Shown here piece after piece: positions 9,230-18,152 of a stretch of 64,000 bases of DNA (position 1 is the stretch's first letter; each line of letters begins with the position of its first letter). Below the pieces are notes generated by a model. It worked only from the letters and a program-made list of their open reading frames with translations. It ran no database searches and had not been told where the DNA came from. The stretch is from Iodobacter sp. BJB302 (lineage in GTDB: Bacteria > Pseudomonadota > Gammaproteobacteria > Burkholderiales > Chitinibacteraceae): contig NZ_PDZG01000001.1 of NCBI RefSeq assembly GCF_002735645.1, forward strand, positions 102,977-166,976. Direction: 5' to 3'. Both the position numbers and the translations under genes were made by a program.

Positions 9230-9901
9230 ATGAGTACTGCTGAATTACTGCAATGTGTAGAAATTGAAACCGCCAGCCAGCCCACCGCCAGCGTGATCTG
9301 GCTGCATGGCCTTGGCGCGGACGGCAATGATTTTGCGGGCATTGTGCCTGATTTACAGCTGCCGGCTGATTTAGCCGTACGATTTGTGTTTCCGCACGCC
9401 CCCTATATGCCGATCAGCTGCAACAACGGCTATGTGATGCGGGCCTGGTACGATATTTTGCATTTTGATCAAATCAGCCGTCAGGCCGATGTGACAGGCG
9501 TTAATGCCTCAGTAGAAATGATCCGCGCCCTGATTGCGCGTGAAAACCAGCGCGGCGTGCCGAGCAATCGCATTATTCTGGCGGGTTTTTCACAAGGCGG
9601 CGCGATTGCCTATACGGCAGGCACACTACACCCGGAAAAGCTGGCCGGTATTGTGGCGCTATCCACATACCTGCCTGCGCCTGAGCTGATCCAGGCCGGG
9701 CTGAGCAACCAGGACACCCCTATCTTTGCCGCACACGGCAGCGCCGACCCTGTGGTTGGCCTCGCTCTTGGCGTGGCCGCTAAAGACACGCTCAGCGGGC
9801 TGGGCTTTACCATCAGCTGGCAAACATGGCCGATGCAGCATTCAGTCTGCATGCCGGAAATCCAGGCAATCGGGCAGTTTATTCGTCAGCGCTTAGCCTG
9901 A
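9230..9901 (+). CDS. Alpha/beta-hydrolase carboxylesterase (phospholipase/carboxylesterase family)
   Basis: A 223-residue serine esterase of the family that includes carboxylesterase 2 (EstB) of Pseudomonas and eukaryotic acyl-protein thioesterases. The oxyanion-region motif WLHGLGADGNDF is at residues 24-35, the nucleophile is Ser121 in GFSQGGA, and the remaining triad members are Asp173 in HGSADPVV and His204 in MQHSVC. There is no signal peptide, so it should be cytoplasmic. An AAGGA ribosome site precedes ATG 9230, and a hairpin terminator follows. Physiological substrate unknown. Confidence 0.9.
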   Translation: MSTAELLQCVEIETASQPTASVIWLHGLGADGNDFAGIVPDLQLPADLAVRFVFPHAPYMPISCNNGYVMRAWYDILHFDQISRQADVTGVNASVEMIRALIARENQRGVPSNRIILAGFSQGGAIAYTAGTLHPEKLAGIVALSTYLPAPELIQAGLSNQDTPIFAAHGSADPVVGLALGVAAKDTLSGLGFTISWQTWPMQHSVCMPEIQAIGQFIRQRLA

Positions 9902-9909
9902 TCCATAAG

Positions 9910-9943
9910 AGCAGAAAACAGTTTTAAAATTGTTTTCTGCTTT
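9910..9943 (+). terminator. Rho-independent terminator after esterase
   Basis: A stem AGCAGAAAACA (9910-9920) with TGTTTTCTGCT (9931-9941), followed by TTT, begins nine bases past the esterase stop codon. Confidence 0.8.
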
Positions 9944-10085
9944 GTCATTCCCCGGCACACCGCCACGCCATCGGCAGCAAACTTTACTTTTAGCTGAAAA
10001 GTGATTATTTCATTTGGCATAAGCCTTGGTCTGAGGCATTATCCGCCACCTTGCCGCGCGCGTTTTTTGTAAGTCAGAAAATAAA

Positions 10086-10838
10086 ATGAAGATTGGAATT
10101 ATTGGTGCAATGGAGCCCGAAGTGGCCCATCTTATTGCTTCGCTGGAAAACAGCAGCAAAGAAACTGTAGCCGGGATCGATTTTTACAGCGGCACGCTGG
10201 CAGATCATCAAGTGATCGTCACCCGCTCTGGCATTGGCAAAGTCGCCGCCAGCATCGCCACCACGCTGTTGATCGCCAAATATCAGCCTGAGGCCATTAT
10301 TAACACCGGCTCTGCGGGTGGCTTTGTGGATCATTTATCGATTGGCGATATCGTCATCTCATCCGAAGTACGTCACCACGATGTGGATGTCACGGCATTT
10401 GGTTATGAAATCGGCCAAATGGCTCAGCAGCCTGCCGCCTTTACGCCGGATGCAGATTTAGTTGCCGCAGCGCACCGTGCCGTAGCCAGCCTTGGTCAGG
10501 TGCAGGCGATTGATGGCTTGATTTGTACAGGCGACAGTTTTATTTGCGACAGCACCCGCACAGCGCAAATGCTCAAAAATTTCCCAACCATGGCCGCATG
10601 CGAAATGGAAGCGGCAGCAATTGCTCAGGTTTGCTATCAGCACGAAGTGCCTTTTGTGATTATCAGATCGCTGTCTGATAACGCCAATAACGATTCACCT
10701 GTCGATTTTGACCAATACATCATCAAAGCGGGCCACCATTCCGCACTGATGGTGATTGCGCTTTTAGAAGAGCTGGATGCAATGGGCGGATCGTTCCAAC
10801 CCATGCATAAAAAACAAAATACACAGTCTCTGCACTAA
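10086..10838 (+). CDS. mtnN: 5'-methylthioadenosine/S-adenosylhomocysteine nucleosidase
   Basis: Cleaves the adenine of methylthioadenosine and S-adenosylhomocysteine, recycling SAM by-products and supporting autoinducer-2 synthesis. The 250 residues begin [13 protein letters not shown] with the catalytic Glu12. INTGSAGGF forms the phosphate-like pocket. The [11 protein letters not shown] stretch (Glu174, Glu176) binds ribose, and RSLSDNAN supplies catalytic Asp198. The C-terminal 15-20 residues extend beyond the E. coli enzyme (232 aa). It is a stand-alone gene with its own upstream region. Confidence 0.97.
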   Translation: MKIGIIGAMEPEVAHLIASLENSSKETVAGIDFYSGTLADHQVIVTRSGIGKVAASIATTLLIAKYQPEAIINTGSAGGFVDHLSIGDIVISSEVRHHDVDVTAFGYEIGQMAQQPAAFTPDADLVAAAHRAVASLGQVQAIDGLICTGDSFICDSTRTAQMLKNFPTMAACEMEAAAIAQVCYQHEVPFVIIRSLSDNANNDSPVDFDQYIIKAGHHSALMVIALLEELDAMGGSFQPMHKKQNTQSLH

Positions 10839-11225
10839 GCGTATCTCTCAATGCGTTACAGGCCACGCGCCTGTAACACCCTCCCGCCTTTCAATTTCAA
10901 TATCCCCGCAGTGAATCGATTCACCCTCTTTTATTTTCATTCAATACCAGTTCAGACAATTCCCTCGCACGCAAACATGACAAAGCAATATAAAAACAGC
11001 CATACAGCTCAATTTCTGGCAATAAAACAACGATTCGTAACCAGCGGCCGCAACAAAAAAGCTATTTTTTGCTATTACGCTCCATCCCAAACCCATACGC
11101 ATAATTGCCGCAATTCACCTTAATACCAAATAAATTAAGGGGAAAATAATTGAATTGATCACTCATTTAATCAGGGCGGAAAATCATCACTCATCAGGCA
11201 GGCATTACTGCTTCAGGAGTGAGAA
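10839..11225. other. Intergenic region upstream of the PEP-CTERM gene
   Basis: About 390 bases, AT-rich, with a possible small ORF (10851-11123) that shows no recognisable domain and is not called. The last 100 bases should contain the promoter of the PEP-CTERM gene. I checked for a sigma-54 GG-N10-GC pair and did not find a convincing one. Confidence 0.4.
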
Positions 11226-11570
11226 ATGAAGTACTTATGGGCAGGAATATATATTGCATTCAGCGTGCAAATCACCAGCCACTCTCATGCAAGCGTACTT
11301 GAAATAAAGCCAGACACCGAATTAAATACAATGAGTGAAGTGAATCACTTTATTGAATCGCCAGCAAAAAAATCAAATGACATAAACAAAGTAATTCCGG
11401 AATGGAAGCAATTAAGAATTGCCGATATGGCCAGGCATTCCACCTCACCGGCGCAAAACAATGCCATGATGGCAGCGCCACATAAAACGATTCCAGAGCC
11501 AGAAACGTATTTACTGATCAGCCTTGGCGTTATCGCCTTAATCAGCAAGGGGCGCCATAGGAACAGATAA
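11226..11570 (+). CDS. Small PEP-CTERM sorted secreted protein
   Basis: A 114-residue secreted protein. An N-terminal signal peptide (about residues 1-23, ending near HSHAS) and a C-terminal PEP-CTERM signal are visible. The latter has IPEPETY at about residues 91-97, then a hydrophobic helix (LLISLGVIALI), then the basic tail SKGRHRNR. Proteins with this tail are recognised by an exosortase (EpsH/XrtA type) in bacteria that make exopolysaccharide. The central 65 residues are polar and unlike anything I know. A GGAGTGAG site lies just before ATG. No exosortase gene is in this window, so it must be encoded elsewhere. Function unknown. Confidence 0.85.
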   Translation: MKYLWAGIYIAFSVQITSHSHASVLEIKPDTELNTMSEVNHFIESPAKKSNDINKVIPEWKQLRIADMARHSTSPAQNNAMMAAPHKTIPEPETYLLISLGVIALISKGRHRNR

Positions 11571-11572
11571 GC

Positions 11573-11605
11573 AAAAAGAGTTTAAGCAAGGCTTAAACTC
11601 TTTTT
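11573..11605. terminator. Bidirectional terminator
   Basis: A perfect 15-bp stem, AAAAAGAGTTTAAGC (11573-11587) with GCTTAAACTCTTTTT (11591-11605), flanked by A and T runs. It sits between the convergent PEP-CTERM gene and pgpA and can serve both. Confidence 0.92.
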
Positions 11606-11621
11606 CTGAAGTGTCGTTCCT

Positions 11622-12131
11622 TTACGCCAAAGAATAAAAATGCTGGATCAGCAGCAAAGCCAAAACGGCGTAAGCACCAGCAAGAATATCATCGATCATT
11701 ACCCCAATCCCACCGGGCACCCGCAGATCAAACCAGCAAATAGGCCAGGGTTTTAAAATATCAAACACCCTGAACAAGGCAAATGCCAGCGCCCAGCCTA
11801 ATACCGTTACTGGTACAAAAAGCAGCACCAGCCACATGGCGACAATTTCATCAATCACAATGCCGCCATAATCATGCACCCCCAGCGTTTTACCCGTCAC
11901 CTCGCTCGCCCAACAGCCAATCACAAACACCGGCAGGCAAAACCACGCAATCGCCTGCGGAGAAAGCCATTGCATTAAAAGAGCAAATAAGGGCAAAGCA
12001 GCGATCGTGCCAAAAGTACCGGGTGCTTTTTTCGCCAGGCCACTGCCAAAACCAAAAGCAATAAAATGGGCGGGGTGAACAAACAGAAAGCGCCATGTCG
12101 GGCGCACCAGGGGGGCTTGTTTATGACTCAT
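11622..12131 (-). CDS. pgpA: Phosphatidylglycerophosphatase A
   Basis: Dephosphorylates phosphatidylglycerol phosphate at the inner membrane to give phosphatidylglycerol. The 169 residues include FGSGLAKKAPGTFGT near the N-terminus, then YGGIVIDEIVAMW (acidic catalytic motif) and DILKPWPI, and three to four hydrophobic segments. ATG 12131 begins MSHKQAPLVRPTW and overlaps the end of thiL by 11 bases; a longer in-frame reading to 12251 lies wholly inside thiL and is unlikely. thiL-pgpA is a common proteobacterial pair. Confidence 0.94.
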   Translation of the reverse strand: MSHKQAPLVRPTWRFLFVHPAHFIAFGFGSGLAKKAPGTFGTIAALPLFALLMQWLSPQAIAWFCLPVFVIGCWASEVTGKTLGVHDYGGIVIDEIVAMWLVLLFVPVTVLGWALAFALFRVFDILKPWPICWFDLRVPGGIGVMIDDILAGAYAVLALLLIQHFYSLA

Positions 12132-13080
12132 AGGCGAAGTGATCAAATCCATGAAAGATAATCGGCAGGGGCTGGCGGGAGGCATCAAGAAGATGCACAG
12201 TGTTGCCCTGAGTAATTTTACCCACAAGAGTAAGCCCCAATTTAAGCTCATCGGCTAGGGCAATAATAGCCTTATGCTGATCGGGTGCAGCCGTAAAACA
12301 CAGCTCATAATCATCCCCGCCGGCCAAAAAAGCCTCCTGCCGTAAAAGCTCAGGTAAGGCATGCAGGTCTTCTGCAACAGGTACGGCATCCAGCCAGACT
12401 TCGGCTCCGCACGCTGACTGCTCACAAATATGCCGCAGATCGGCCAGCAAGCCATCTGAAACATCCAAAGCGGCACTGGCGATGCCGCGCAAACGCAAGC
12501 CCAGCTCAATACGAGGCACGGGCATATCAAGACGCAGATCGCACCGCTCAGCCACATCAGAAGGCAACTTCACCCGCCCAGTGCGATGCATAACGGCCGC
12601 TGCAGCCGCCCCCAGCGGCCCGGACACCCACACTTCGTCTCCTGGCCTGGCCCCGCTTCTCAAAAGCGCCTGCCCGCGCGGCAGGCTGCCTGCAATCTGA
12701 ATAGCTACCGTTAAAGGGCCGCATGTTGTATCGCCCCCGATCAGCGAAATATCATGCTCACCGGCCATGGCAAACAAGCCCCGGCTGAAGGCCTCCAGCC
12801 ATGGCTTATCCATTTTGGGCAGCGCCAGAGAAAGCGTAAACCAGTCTGGCTTTGCGCCCATGGCAGCAAGATCAGATAAATTAACGGCCAGCACTTTGCG
12901 CCCCAGGCGCTCCGGATCAGCACCCGAAAAAAAATGCCGCCCTTCAACCAACATATCTGCAGAGATGGCCAGCTGATGCCCGGCTGCAACAGACACTAAT
13001 GCCGCATCATCACCAATTCCTAAATCTGCATTTTTGGCAGGGCGCTTGAAATAATGAGCTATCAGATCAAATTCGTTCAA
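12121..13080 (-). CDS. thiL: Thiamine-monophosphate kinase
   Basis: Phosphorylates thiamine monophosphate to the active cofactor TPP, the last step of the pathway that thiM, thiE and thiD elsewhere in this window feed. Motifs include GIGDDAALV near the N-terminus, NLSDLAAMGAKP, LIGGDTTCG, DVSDGLLADL and AGGDDYELCFT, all classic ThiL nucleotide and metal sites. There is no ATG at the expected place. I prefer TTG at 13080, which gives the usual NEFDLI start and 319 residues; TTG at 13116 would add 12 residues. A terminator lies between it and nusB, so it should have its own promoter. Confidence 0.92.
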   Translation of the reverse strand: MNEFDLIAHYFKRPAKNADLGIGDDAALVSVAAGHQLAISADMLVEGRHFFSGADPERLGRKVLAVNLSDLAAMGAKPDWFTLSLALPKMDKPWLEAFSRGLFAMAGEHDISLIGGDTTCGPLTVAIQIAGSLPRGQALLRSGARPGDEVWVSGPLGAAAAAVMHRTGRVKLPSDVAERCDLRLDMPVPRIELGLRLRGIASAALDVSDGLLADLRHICEQSACGAEVWLDAVPVAEDLHALPELLRQEAFLAGGDDYELCFTAAPDQHKAIIALADELKLGLTLVGKITQGNTVHLLDASRQPLPIIFHGFDHFAYES

Positions 13081-13144
13081 AGCGTTTTCAAATCCACAAA
13101 GAATAAAAGGCAACAAACAGGTGTTTTATGCAAATTGCAAGCAA

Positions 13145-13171
13145 AAAAAGACGGGCCAAGCCCGTCTTTTT
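13145..13171 (-). terminator. Rho-independent terminator after nusB
   Basis: AAAAAGACGGGC and GCCCGTCTTTTT form a strong stem with a 3-base loop, just past the nusB stop codon on the minus strand. It ends the ribBX-ribH-nusB unit. Confidence 0.92.
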
Positions 13172-13187
13172 ATCAAACTAAATCTCA

Positions 13188-13655
13188 TTAACCATGACGT
13201 TTAGCGCGTCCTGCACTCACTTCCTCGCTGCGCACCACCGCTGCTAATTTATCCAGCACACCATTAACAAACTTATGTCCATCAAGGCCGCCAAATGTTT
13301 TGGCCAGCTCGATAGCTTCGTTGATAATGACGGGATACGGTGTTTCCGGCATGGAGATAATCTCATACGCGGCCACGCACAATACAGCGGCTTCTACCAT
13401 GCTGACTTCATCCATAGGACGATCAACATGAGGCGCAATCGCGTCCTGCAAGGATTTCATATCCTTGATGGCACCAAACAGGATGGAGCGAAATAATTTT
13501 TCGTCCGCACGGGCAAAGCTGGTATTGCTTTCACGCAAAAAGGCTTCGATATTGCCGACGTTATCGCCAGCCAGCAGCCATTGATAGATACCCTGCACGG
13601 CAAATTCGCGTGAGCGGCGGCGGGCTGATTTTGGTTTTGCTACTTCTTCGGTCAT
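13188..13655 (-). CDS. nusB: Transcription antitermination factor NusB
   Basis: Binds boxA RNA with NusE (S10) to promote antitermination of rRNA operons. The 155 residues are all helical, with [17 protein letters not shown] at the N-terminus, [30 protein letters not shown] in two pieces in the middle, and [20 protein letters not shown] near the end. Its ATG overlaps the ribH stop codon (ATGA), as is typical of the ribH-nusB pair. Confidence 0.97.
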   Translation of the reverse strand: MTEEVAKPKSARRRSREFAVQGIYQWLLAGDNVGNIEAFLRESNTSFARADEKLFRSILFGAIKDMKSLQDAIAPHVDRPMDEVSMVEAAVLCVAAYEIISMPETPYPVIINEAIELAKTFGGLDGHKFVNGVLDKLAAVVRSEEVSAGRAKRHG

Positions 13656-14125
13656 GCTTGTAATGCCTTTAATAAATTCGCTGTTTCTACGGCGACACGC
13701 GCAGCATCTGTGCCTTTTTCCAGCACACGCACTTCTGCCTGTTCGTCGTTTTCAGTGGTTAATATGGCGTTTGCCACGACAATACCGTAATCGAGTCCAA
13801 TACGGCTTACACCGGCGCCTGATTCATTGGCAACCAGCTCAAAATGATAGGTTTCGCCCCGAATGACTGCGCCCAAAGCGATCAGTGCATCAAAACGATC
13901 GGATTCAGCCATCGCAGCCAGTACCAGCGGGATTTCCAAAGCGCCTGGCACCGTGGTAATCAGCATATCCTGCTCAGCCACGCCCAGGGCTTTAAGTTCT
14001 GCAACGCAAGCATCGCGTAAACCTTCACAAACCGGCGTATTAAAACGGCTCATTACAATACCGATACGTAAACCATTGCCAGCCAGATTAGGTGCAATAA
14101 AAGGAATATTTGCAGCGACGCTCAT
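13652..14125 (-). CDS. ribH: 6,7-dimethyl-8-ribityllumazine synthase
   Basis: Condenses the pyrimidine intermediate with dihydroxybutanone phosphate to give lumazine, the penultimate step of riboflavin synthesis. The 157 residues show [51 protein letters not shown] (with the catalytic His of the YHF motif) and [20 protein letters not shown]. It probably assembles into an icosahedral or pentameric shell. It starts one base before the end of ribBX and overlaps nusB by four bases. Confidence 0.97.
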   Translation of the reverse strand: MSVAANIPFIAPNLAGNGLRIGIVMSRFNTPVCEGLRDACVAELKALGVAEQDMLITTVPGALEIPLVLAAMAESDRFDALIALGAVIRGETYHFELVANESGAGVSRIGLDYGIVVANAILTTENDEQAEVRVLEKGTDAARVAVETANLLKALQA

Positions 14126-15231
14126 TATTTTTTTCCTTGAGATAGTTCAAAGCCAGTAATTTCCAAACCAAAGCCCGTCATGCTCGGAATGCGGCGCTCT
14201 GGCGACAACAGGCGCATTTTACCCACACCTAAGTCTTTTAGCATTTGTGCACCAATACCATAGGTGCGCAAATCCCATTTCTTGTTTTCATTTAAGCCTA
14301 ATTCCGGCAAGGCGCGAGCTAATAAATCGTTGCCATCTTCAGCGCGATGTAAAAGCACCATCACGCCACAGCCGGCTTTAGCAATGGCTTCTAAGGAAGA
14401 CTTCACATCCCATGAATGCCCGGTCTGACCTAAATCCATCCAGTCGATCACCGACAAAGGCTCGTGCACCCGCACCAATGTTTCAGTCTCTGCACTTGGC
14501 TGGCCTTTAATCAGCGCCAGATGGCTGGCTGAAGTGAGCTTATCGCGGTAAACCGCCAGCTCAAACTCACCTGCAAACGTTGTAATCATGCGGCGTCCGG
14601 CGCACTCCACCAGCGTTTCGGTACGGCTGCGATAATGAATCAGGTCGGCGATAGTACCAATTTTTAGCTGATGCTGTTCAGCAAATACTAAAAGTTCAGG
14701 TAAACGGGCCATAGTACCGTCGTCATTCATGATCTCGCAGATCACGCTGGCAGGCGTTACGCCGGCTAATGCGGCCAGATCACAGCCAGCTTCAGTATGC
14801 CCTGCCCTGACCAATACCCCGCCTGGCTGCGCCATAATCGGGAACACATGGCCAGGTTGCACGATATCGCTGGCCTTTGCATCAAAGGCAATGGCTTTTT
14901 TAATGGTTAAAGCGCGATCATGTGCAGAAATACCGGTAGTGACGCCCTCCGCCGCTTCAATCGATGCAGTAAAGTTAGTCCCAAAACTCGATCCATTTGC
15001 ACGCACCATGGGCGCCAGGCCCAAATGAGCACAGCGCTCGGCATTAATCGTCAGGCAAATCAGGCCACGGCCATGTTTGGCCATAAAGTTAATCGCTTCT
15101 GGCGTTACAAAATCTGCCGCCAGCACCAGATCCCCCTCGTTTTCCCTATCTTCTTCGTCAACCAGCACCACCATGCGCCCGGCGCGTAATTCTTCGATAA
15201 TTTCCTGGACTGGGGAGATATTGACACTCAT
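14125..15231 (-). CDS. ribBX: 3,4-dihydroxy-2-butanone 4-phosphate synthase fused to degenerate RibA-like domain (RibBX)
   Basis: The N-terminal ~200 residues are a full RibB domain, making dihydroxybutanone phosphate from ribulose 5-phosphate: [24 protein letters not shown], and [10 protein letters not shown] are present. The C-terminal ~160 residues resemble GTP cyclohydrolase II but lack its zinc cysteines and the GxCxCxxQ-type site; where CDCG would be, the sequence reads [12 protein letters not shown]. This is the RibBX pattern known from proteobacteria, in which the second domain has no cyclohydrolase activity. The start at ATG 15231 is preceded by AAAGG; the in-frame ATG at 15258 is less likely. 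Database labels of 'RibBA' would be misleading. Confidence 0.9.
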   Translation of the reverse strand: MSVNISPVQEIIEELRAGRMVVLVDEEDRENEGDLVLAADFVTPEAINFMAKHGRGLICLTINAERCAHLGLAPMVRANGSSFGTNFTASIEAAEGVTTGISAHDRALTIKKAIAFDAKASDIVQPGHVFPIMAQPGGVLVRAGHTEAGCDLAALAGVTPASVICEIMNDDGTMARLPELLVFAEQHQLKIGTIADLIHYRSRTETLVECAGRRMITTFAGEFELAVYRDKLTSASHLALIKGQPSAETETLVRVHEPLSVIDWMDLGQTGHSWDVKSSLEAIAKAGCGVMVLLHRAEDGNDLLARALPELGLNENKKWDLRTYGIGAQMLKDLGVGKMRLLSPERRIPSMTGFGLEITGFELSQGKK

Positions 15232-15586
15232 AGCAGTACCTTTATTTTTTAAGATCACTTAAAGCAAATAAATTCGGCCTTACCCGCCACAACATCATTT
15301 TTTCAAACATCAAATCCTGATTGCAGCAGGCAATAAGCGGCTATTGTCCCAGATCAGCGGACGATAGACCATAAGCAAGCCACTTTTCCCATCGGCTTAT
15401 CATAAGAAATAGATCAGAATTATTAAAAACAGATATGACACCAGGGCAAAGTGCTTTCTTTCAGCTGACGCCTCTGCTATTCTCGCGAACTTCAAAGCAT
15501 TTGCTGGCAAAGCGAACGGGCGCGGATAAAGGAATAATGTGCGTCATTCGTTCAACGATCCGGATAAGTAAGCAGCCAGACAATCA
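15232..15586. other. Intergenic region between divergent ribBX and the APE cluster
   Basis: About 355 bases that must provide a promoter for the minus-strand ribBX unit and one for the plus-strand pigment cluster. I checked both strands for an FMN riboswitch (AGGGGCAGGGTGAAA-like core) and found none. A weak sigma-70-like pair, TTTCTT (15455) and TATTCT (15478) with 17-bp spacing, could drive the pigment cluster. Confidence 0.4.
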
Positions 15587-16306
15587 ATGATTCAATTTCA
15601 AATCTCAAATTGGGCCGCCTGGGCTCCTGGCTTGCATGACCAATCGTCATGGCTGGCTTATCTGGCCGCGCCCCATACCCCTACTGGCGATGAAACCCCC
15701 GCATTAAGTGAAATGCCGGTCATGCTGCGCCGCCGCGTAGGCCACCTAGGTAAAATGGCCTTACAGGTGGCTTATCGGAGCAGTGAAAAAGACGCGCAAT
15801 GCCCGGTCATTTTTGCTTCCCGTTATGGCGATATGGCGCAATCGGTAGAGCAACTCAGTCAATTAGCGCTTAGCAACGCCGTTTCCCCGACTGCATTCAG
15901 CATGTCGGTGCATAACGCTATTTCAGCCTTATTTTCTATTGCCCGCAAAGATACCGGCAGCTATACCGCCATCGCCGCAGGCCAGGAAACCACAGAAGCC
16001 GCATTCACAGAAGCGTTGGCACTGCTGGCTGATGGCGCAGCCAGTGTGCTGCTGGTTTATTACGACGAACCCCTGCCGCAGCCTCATCATATTTTTGCCG
16101 ATACGCCTGAGTTTCCACACGCCTTTGCCTGCCTGCTGGTCAAAGCAGAGCAAGGCATCAGCCTTTGCAGCAAAGCCTGCGGGCAGAGCCAAGAAAAAGA
16201 CGATCTGCCGGGCAGCATTGCTGTGCTGCGTTTTTTACTTTCCAATCAGCCCGAATATCTGCATACCGTGGGCCCGCGAACCTGGGTCTGGCAGAGAAAT
16301 GCTTAA
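15587..16306 (+). CDS. apeC: Aryl polyene chain-length-factor-like ketosynthase subunit (ApeC-like)
   Basis: A 239-residue protein of the beta-ketoacyl synthase-like N-terminal family. It holds a thiolase-like half (VIFASRYGDMAQSVEQL, SPTAFSMSVHNAI), but the catalytic cysteine position reads AAGQETTEA (residues 130-138) instead of ACSS. In characterised aryl polyene systems the short inactive ApeC pairs with the active ketosynthase ApeO and acts as a chain length factor. The Gln at the Cys position is also typical of type II PKS chain length factors. First gene of the pigment operon; it overlaps the next gene by eight bases. Confidence 0.85.
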   Translation: MIQFQISNWAAWAPGLHDQSSWLAYLAAPHTPTGDETPALSEMPVMLRRRVGHLGKMALQVAYRSSEKDAQCPVIFASRYGDMAQSVEQLSQLALSNAVSPTAFSMSVHNAISALFSIARKDTGSYTAIAAGQETTEAAFTEALALLADGAASVLLVYYDEPLPQPHHIFADTPEFPHAFACLLVKAEQGISLCSKACGQSQEKDDLPGSIAVLRFLLSNQPEYLHTVGPRTWVWQRNA

Positions 16307-17081
16307 GACACTGGAAAGAAGCTGGCGGATTATCGCGACTGCACTCGCTTTTTCTGCCTTTGGCCTGGGTGGTCTGGCGCTGGGCCTGGTTTTTTTTCCG
16401 CTCTTGCATTTATGCGTACGCCACAGCGCACATAAAACCCGCCTGGCACGCTTAACGGTTCACTACGCTTTTAAGTTTTTTATTGAATTAATGCGCGTGC
16501 TGGGCATTTTGCGCTATAGCATCAGGGGTCTTGAAAAACTGCACCGCCCAGGGCGATTAATTCTTGCCAATCATCCCACGCTGATCGACGTGGTATTTTT
16601 AATTTCCTTAGTTAAAAACGCGGATTGCGTCGTCAAGGCAGGATTAACCCAAAACCCTTTTACCCGCGGCCCCATAAAAGGGACTGCCTATGTTTGCAAT
16701 AATTCCGGCTCGCAGCTCATCGACGACTGTATTGCTTCGGTACACGCAGGCAATGATTTAATTATTTTCCCTGAAGGCACGCGCACGGCGACAGACGGAT
16801 CAATGAAGCTACAGCGCGGTGCAGCCAATATTGCCCTGCGTGGCCAGTGCGACATCACCCCTGTAACCATACGCTGCCAGCCACTCAGCCTCACCAAGGG
16901 TTTACCCTGGTGGAAAGTGCCTGCCAGCCGCATGATTTTCACCCTGGACATTGGGGACGATATTGCTGTTGCCCCTTTTTTAGAGCAGGCAGGCGGCGAA
17001 ACAGCCCTTGCCGCCCGTCAGCTCACTCAATATTTGCACGACTATTTTTTACCGGAGAACACTGCCCATGCTGGCGCTTGA
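16299..17081 (+). CDS. Lysophospholipid-type acyltransferase (PlsC family) of the APE cluster
   Basis: A 260-residue membrane-associated acyltransferase. The N-terminus (residues 12-40) is a hydrophobic anchor. The catalytic motif is ILANHPTLIDVVF (the HX4D motif with His and Asp), followed by GNDLIIFPEGTRTATDG (motif III, phosphate binding). In aryl polyene clusters such enzymes are thought to attach an acyl chain to the pigment or its lipid anchor; this is by family context. The correct start is ATG 16299 inside the end of apeC, preceded by GGCAGAGA; the long in-frame ORF beginning at 15939 is antiphase to apeC and not real in its upstream part. Confidence 0.86.
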   Translation: MLKTLERSWRIIATALAFSAFGLGGLALGLVFFPLLHLCVRHSAHKTRLARLTVHYAFKFFIELMRVLGILRYSIRGLEKLHRPGRLILANHPTLIDVVFLISLVKNADCVVKAGLTQNPFTRGPIKGTAYVCNNSGSQLIDDCIASVHAGNDLIIFPEGTRTATDGSMKLQRGAANIALRGQCDITPVTIRCQPLSLTKGLPWWKVPASRMIFTLDIGDDIAVAPFLEQAGGETALAARQLTQYLHDYFLPENTAHAGA

Positions 17082-17328
17082 ACAAGAAATCAAACAACTG
17101 ATTATCTCGGCCCTCAACCTTGAAGACCTGAGCCCGGAAGAGATCGACTCCAGCGCCCCGCTGTTTGTGGATGGCTTGGGTCTGGATTCCATTGATGCCT
17201 TAGAGTTGGGCTTAGTGCTGCAGAAATCCTATGGAGTCAGTCTGTCTGCAGATTCAGGCGAAACCCGCGCGCATTTTGCCAGCGTGCAAGCATTAGCAAC
17301 CTTTATTGCCTCAGCACGTATTAACTGA
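17068..17328 (+). CDS. apeE: Acyl carrier protein 1 of the APE cluster
   Basis: An 86-residue acyl carrier protein. Ser41 in the GLGLDSIDALEL motif is the phosphopantetheine site. Acidic helices I and II are visible (LEQEIKQL, SPEEIDSSAPLF). I chose ATG 17068 because GGAG lies 11 bases upstream and the helix I start then fits the family; the ORF extends in frame to 17008 inside the acyltransferase gene. It is followed after 31 bases by a second ACP. Two different ACPs are a feature of aryl polyene clusters, one carrying the starter and the other the growing polyene. Confidence 0.88.
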   Translation: MLALEQEIKQLIISALNLEDLSPEEIDSSAPLFVDGLGLDSIDALELGLVLQKSYGVSLSADSGETRAHFASVQALATFIASARIN

Positions 17329-17359
17329 CAAGTACACCCGTGTGTAGCAAGGAATACCC

Positions 17360-17617
17360 ATGACCAAGCAAGAAATGTTTGAACGCCTCAGCGCCATTTT
17401 GCAAGAAACTTTTGATACCGAAGCCAGCAAAATCACTCCTGAAGCACGCCTTTACGAAGATCTGGATATCGACAGCATTGATGCGGTTGATCTCATCGTT
17501 AAACTTAAACCTATTGCAGGCAAACGCCTGCACCCCGATGCATTTAAAGCCGTGCGTACCTTGCAAGATGTTGTTGATGCACTCTATGAGCTGATGCAAG
17601 AAAAATCTGCAGCTTAA
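17360..17617 (+). CDS. apeF: Acyl carrier protein 2 of the APE cluster
   Basis: An 85-residue acyl carrier protein. Ser39 in YEDLDIDSIDAVDLIVKL carries the phosphopantetheine arm. Unlike ACP 1 it has a standard DIDSID loop. A GCAAGGAA site precedes ATG. The stop is followed one base later by the next start codon, so the two are tightly coupled. The E/F assignment follows cluster order and sequence type, not biochemistry. Confidence 0.88.
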   Translation: MTKQEMFERLSAILQETFDTEASKITPEARLYEDLDIDSIDAVDLIVKLKPIAGKRLHPDAFKAVRTLQDVVDALYELMQEKSAA

Positions 17618-17618
17618 A

Positions 17619-18152
17619 ATGCGTACCCTCGTTTTAGGCATCATCACCCTCGCTTACCCTGTGCTGATTTATCTTGGTTTGGGCCATTTCGAGCCAAAAT
17701 GGCTGGCACTATTGCTGGTGGCCATGGCCTTGGTACGTGCCTTGCTCACAAAAGAGAAAATCTGGCTGATTGCCGCTGCGGGCGCTGCCTTGCTGGCCAT
17801 GGTAAGTTTTGCAAGTAACCAGCTTTTGCCTCTCAAGCTTTACCCCGTTCTGGTTAATGGGGTGCTCTGTGCCGCCTTTGCACTGTCGCTGGCGTATCCA
17901 CCCAGCGCCATAGAGCGCCTAGCGAGGCTGAGCGAACCCGATCTGCCAGAGAGCGGTGTACGGTATACGCGCCGGGTCACGCAAGTTTGGTGTGGTTTTT
18001 TTATTTTTAACGGCTGCGCGGCCTTGATCACCGCGTTTTGGTCGGACGCTGCCTGGGCCTTATACAACGGATTGATTGCCTATCTTCTGATGGGCGTACT
18101 CTTTCTGGGGGAATGGATCATCAGGCGGCGAGTCAGGGCTGCTTATGGCTAA
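17619..18152 (+). CDS. Predicted membrane protein, COG4648 family, of the APE cluster
   Basis: A 177-residue integral membrane protein with about five hydrophobic segments (near 3-20, 25-45, 50-65, 80-95 and 120-170). It belongs to the uncharacterised family, often mislabelled 'DNA gyrase subunit B', that is regularly found next to the ligase gene in aryl polyene clusters. Its C-terminus is basic (IIRRRVRAAYG). The role is unknown; a scaffold or flippase-like function at the inner membrane would suit the context. Its end overlaps the ligase start by eight bases. Confidence 0.75.
   Translation: MRTLVLGIITLAYPVLIYLGLGHFEPKWLALLLVAMALVRALLTKEKIWLIAAAGAALLAMVSFASNQLLPLKLYPVLVNGVLCAAFALSLAYPPSAIERLARLSEPDLPESGVRYTRRVTQVWCGFFIFNGCAALITAFWSDAAWALYNGLIAYLLMGVLFLGEWIIRRRVRAAYG

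Noticed and set aside
10851..11123. 90-codon plus-strand ORF upstream of the PEP-CTERM gene
   Set aside because: No domain or signal peptide and unusual composition; no ribosome site.
15232..15586. FMN riboswitch before ribBX
   Set aside because: Neither strand has the conserved AGGGGC...GCCC(G)CGAGC segments, so it was not called.
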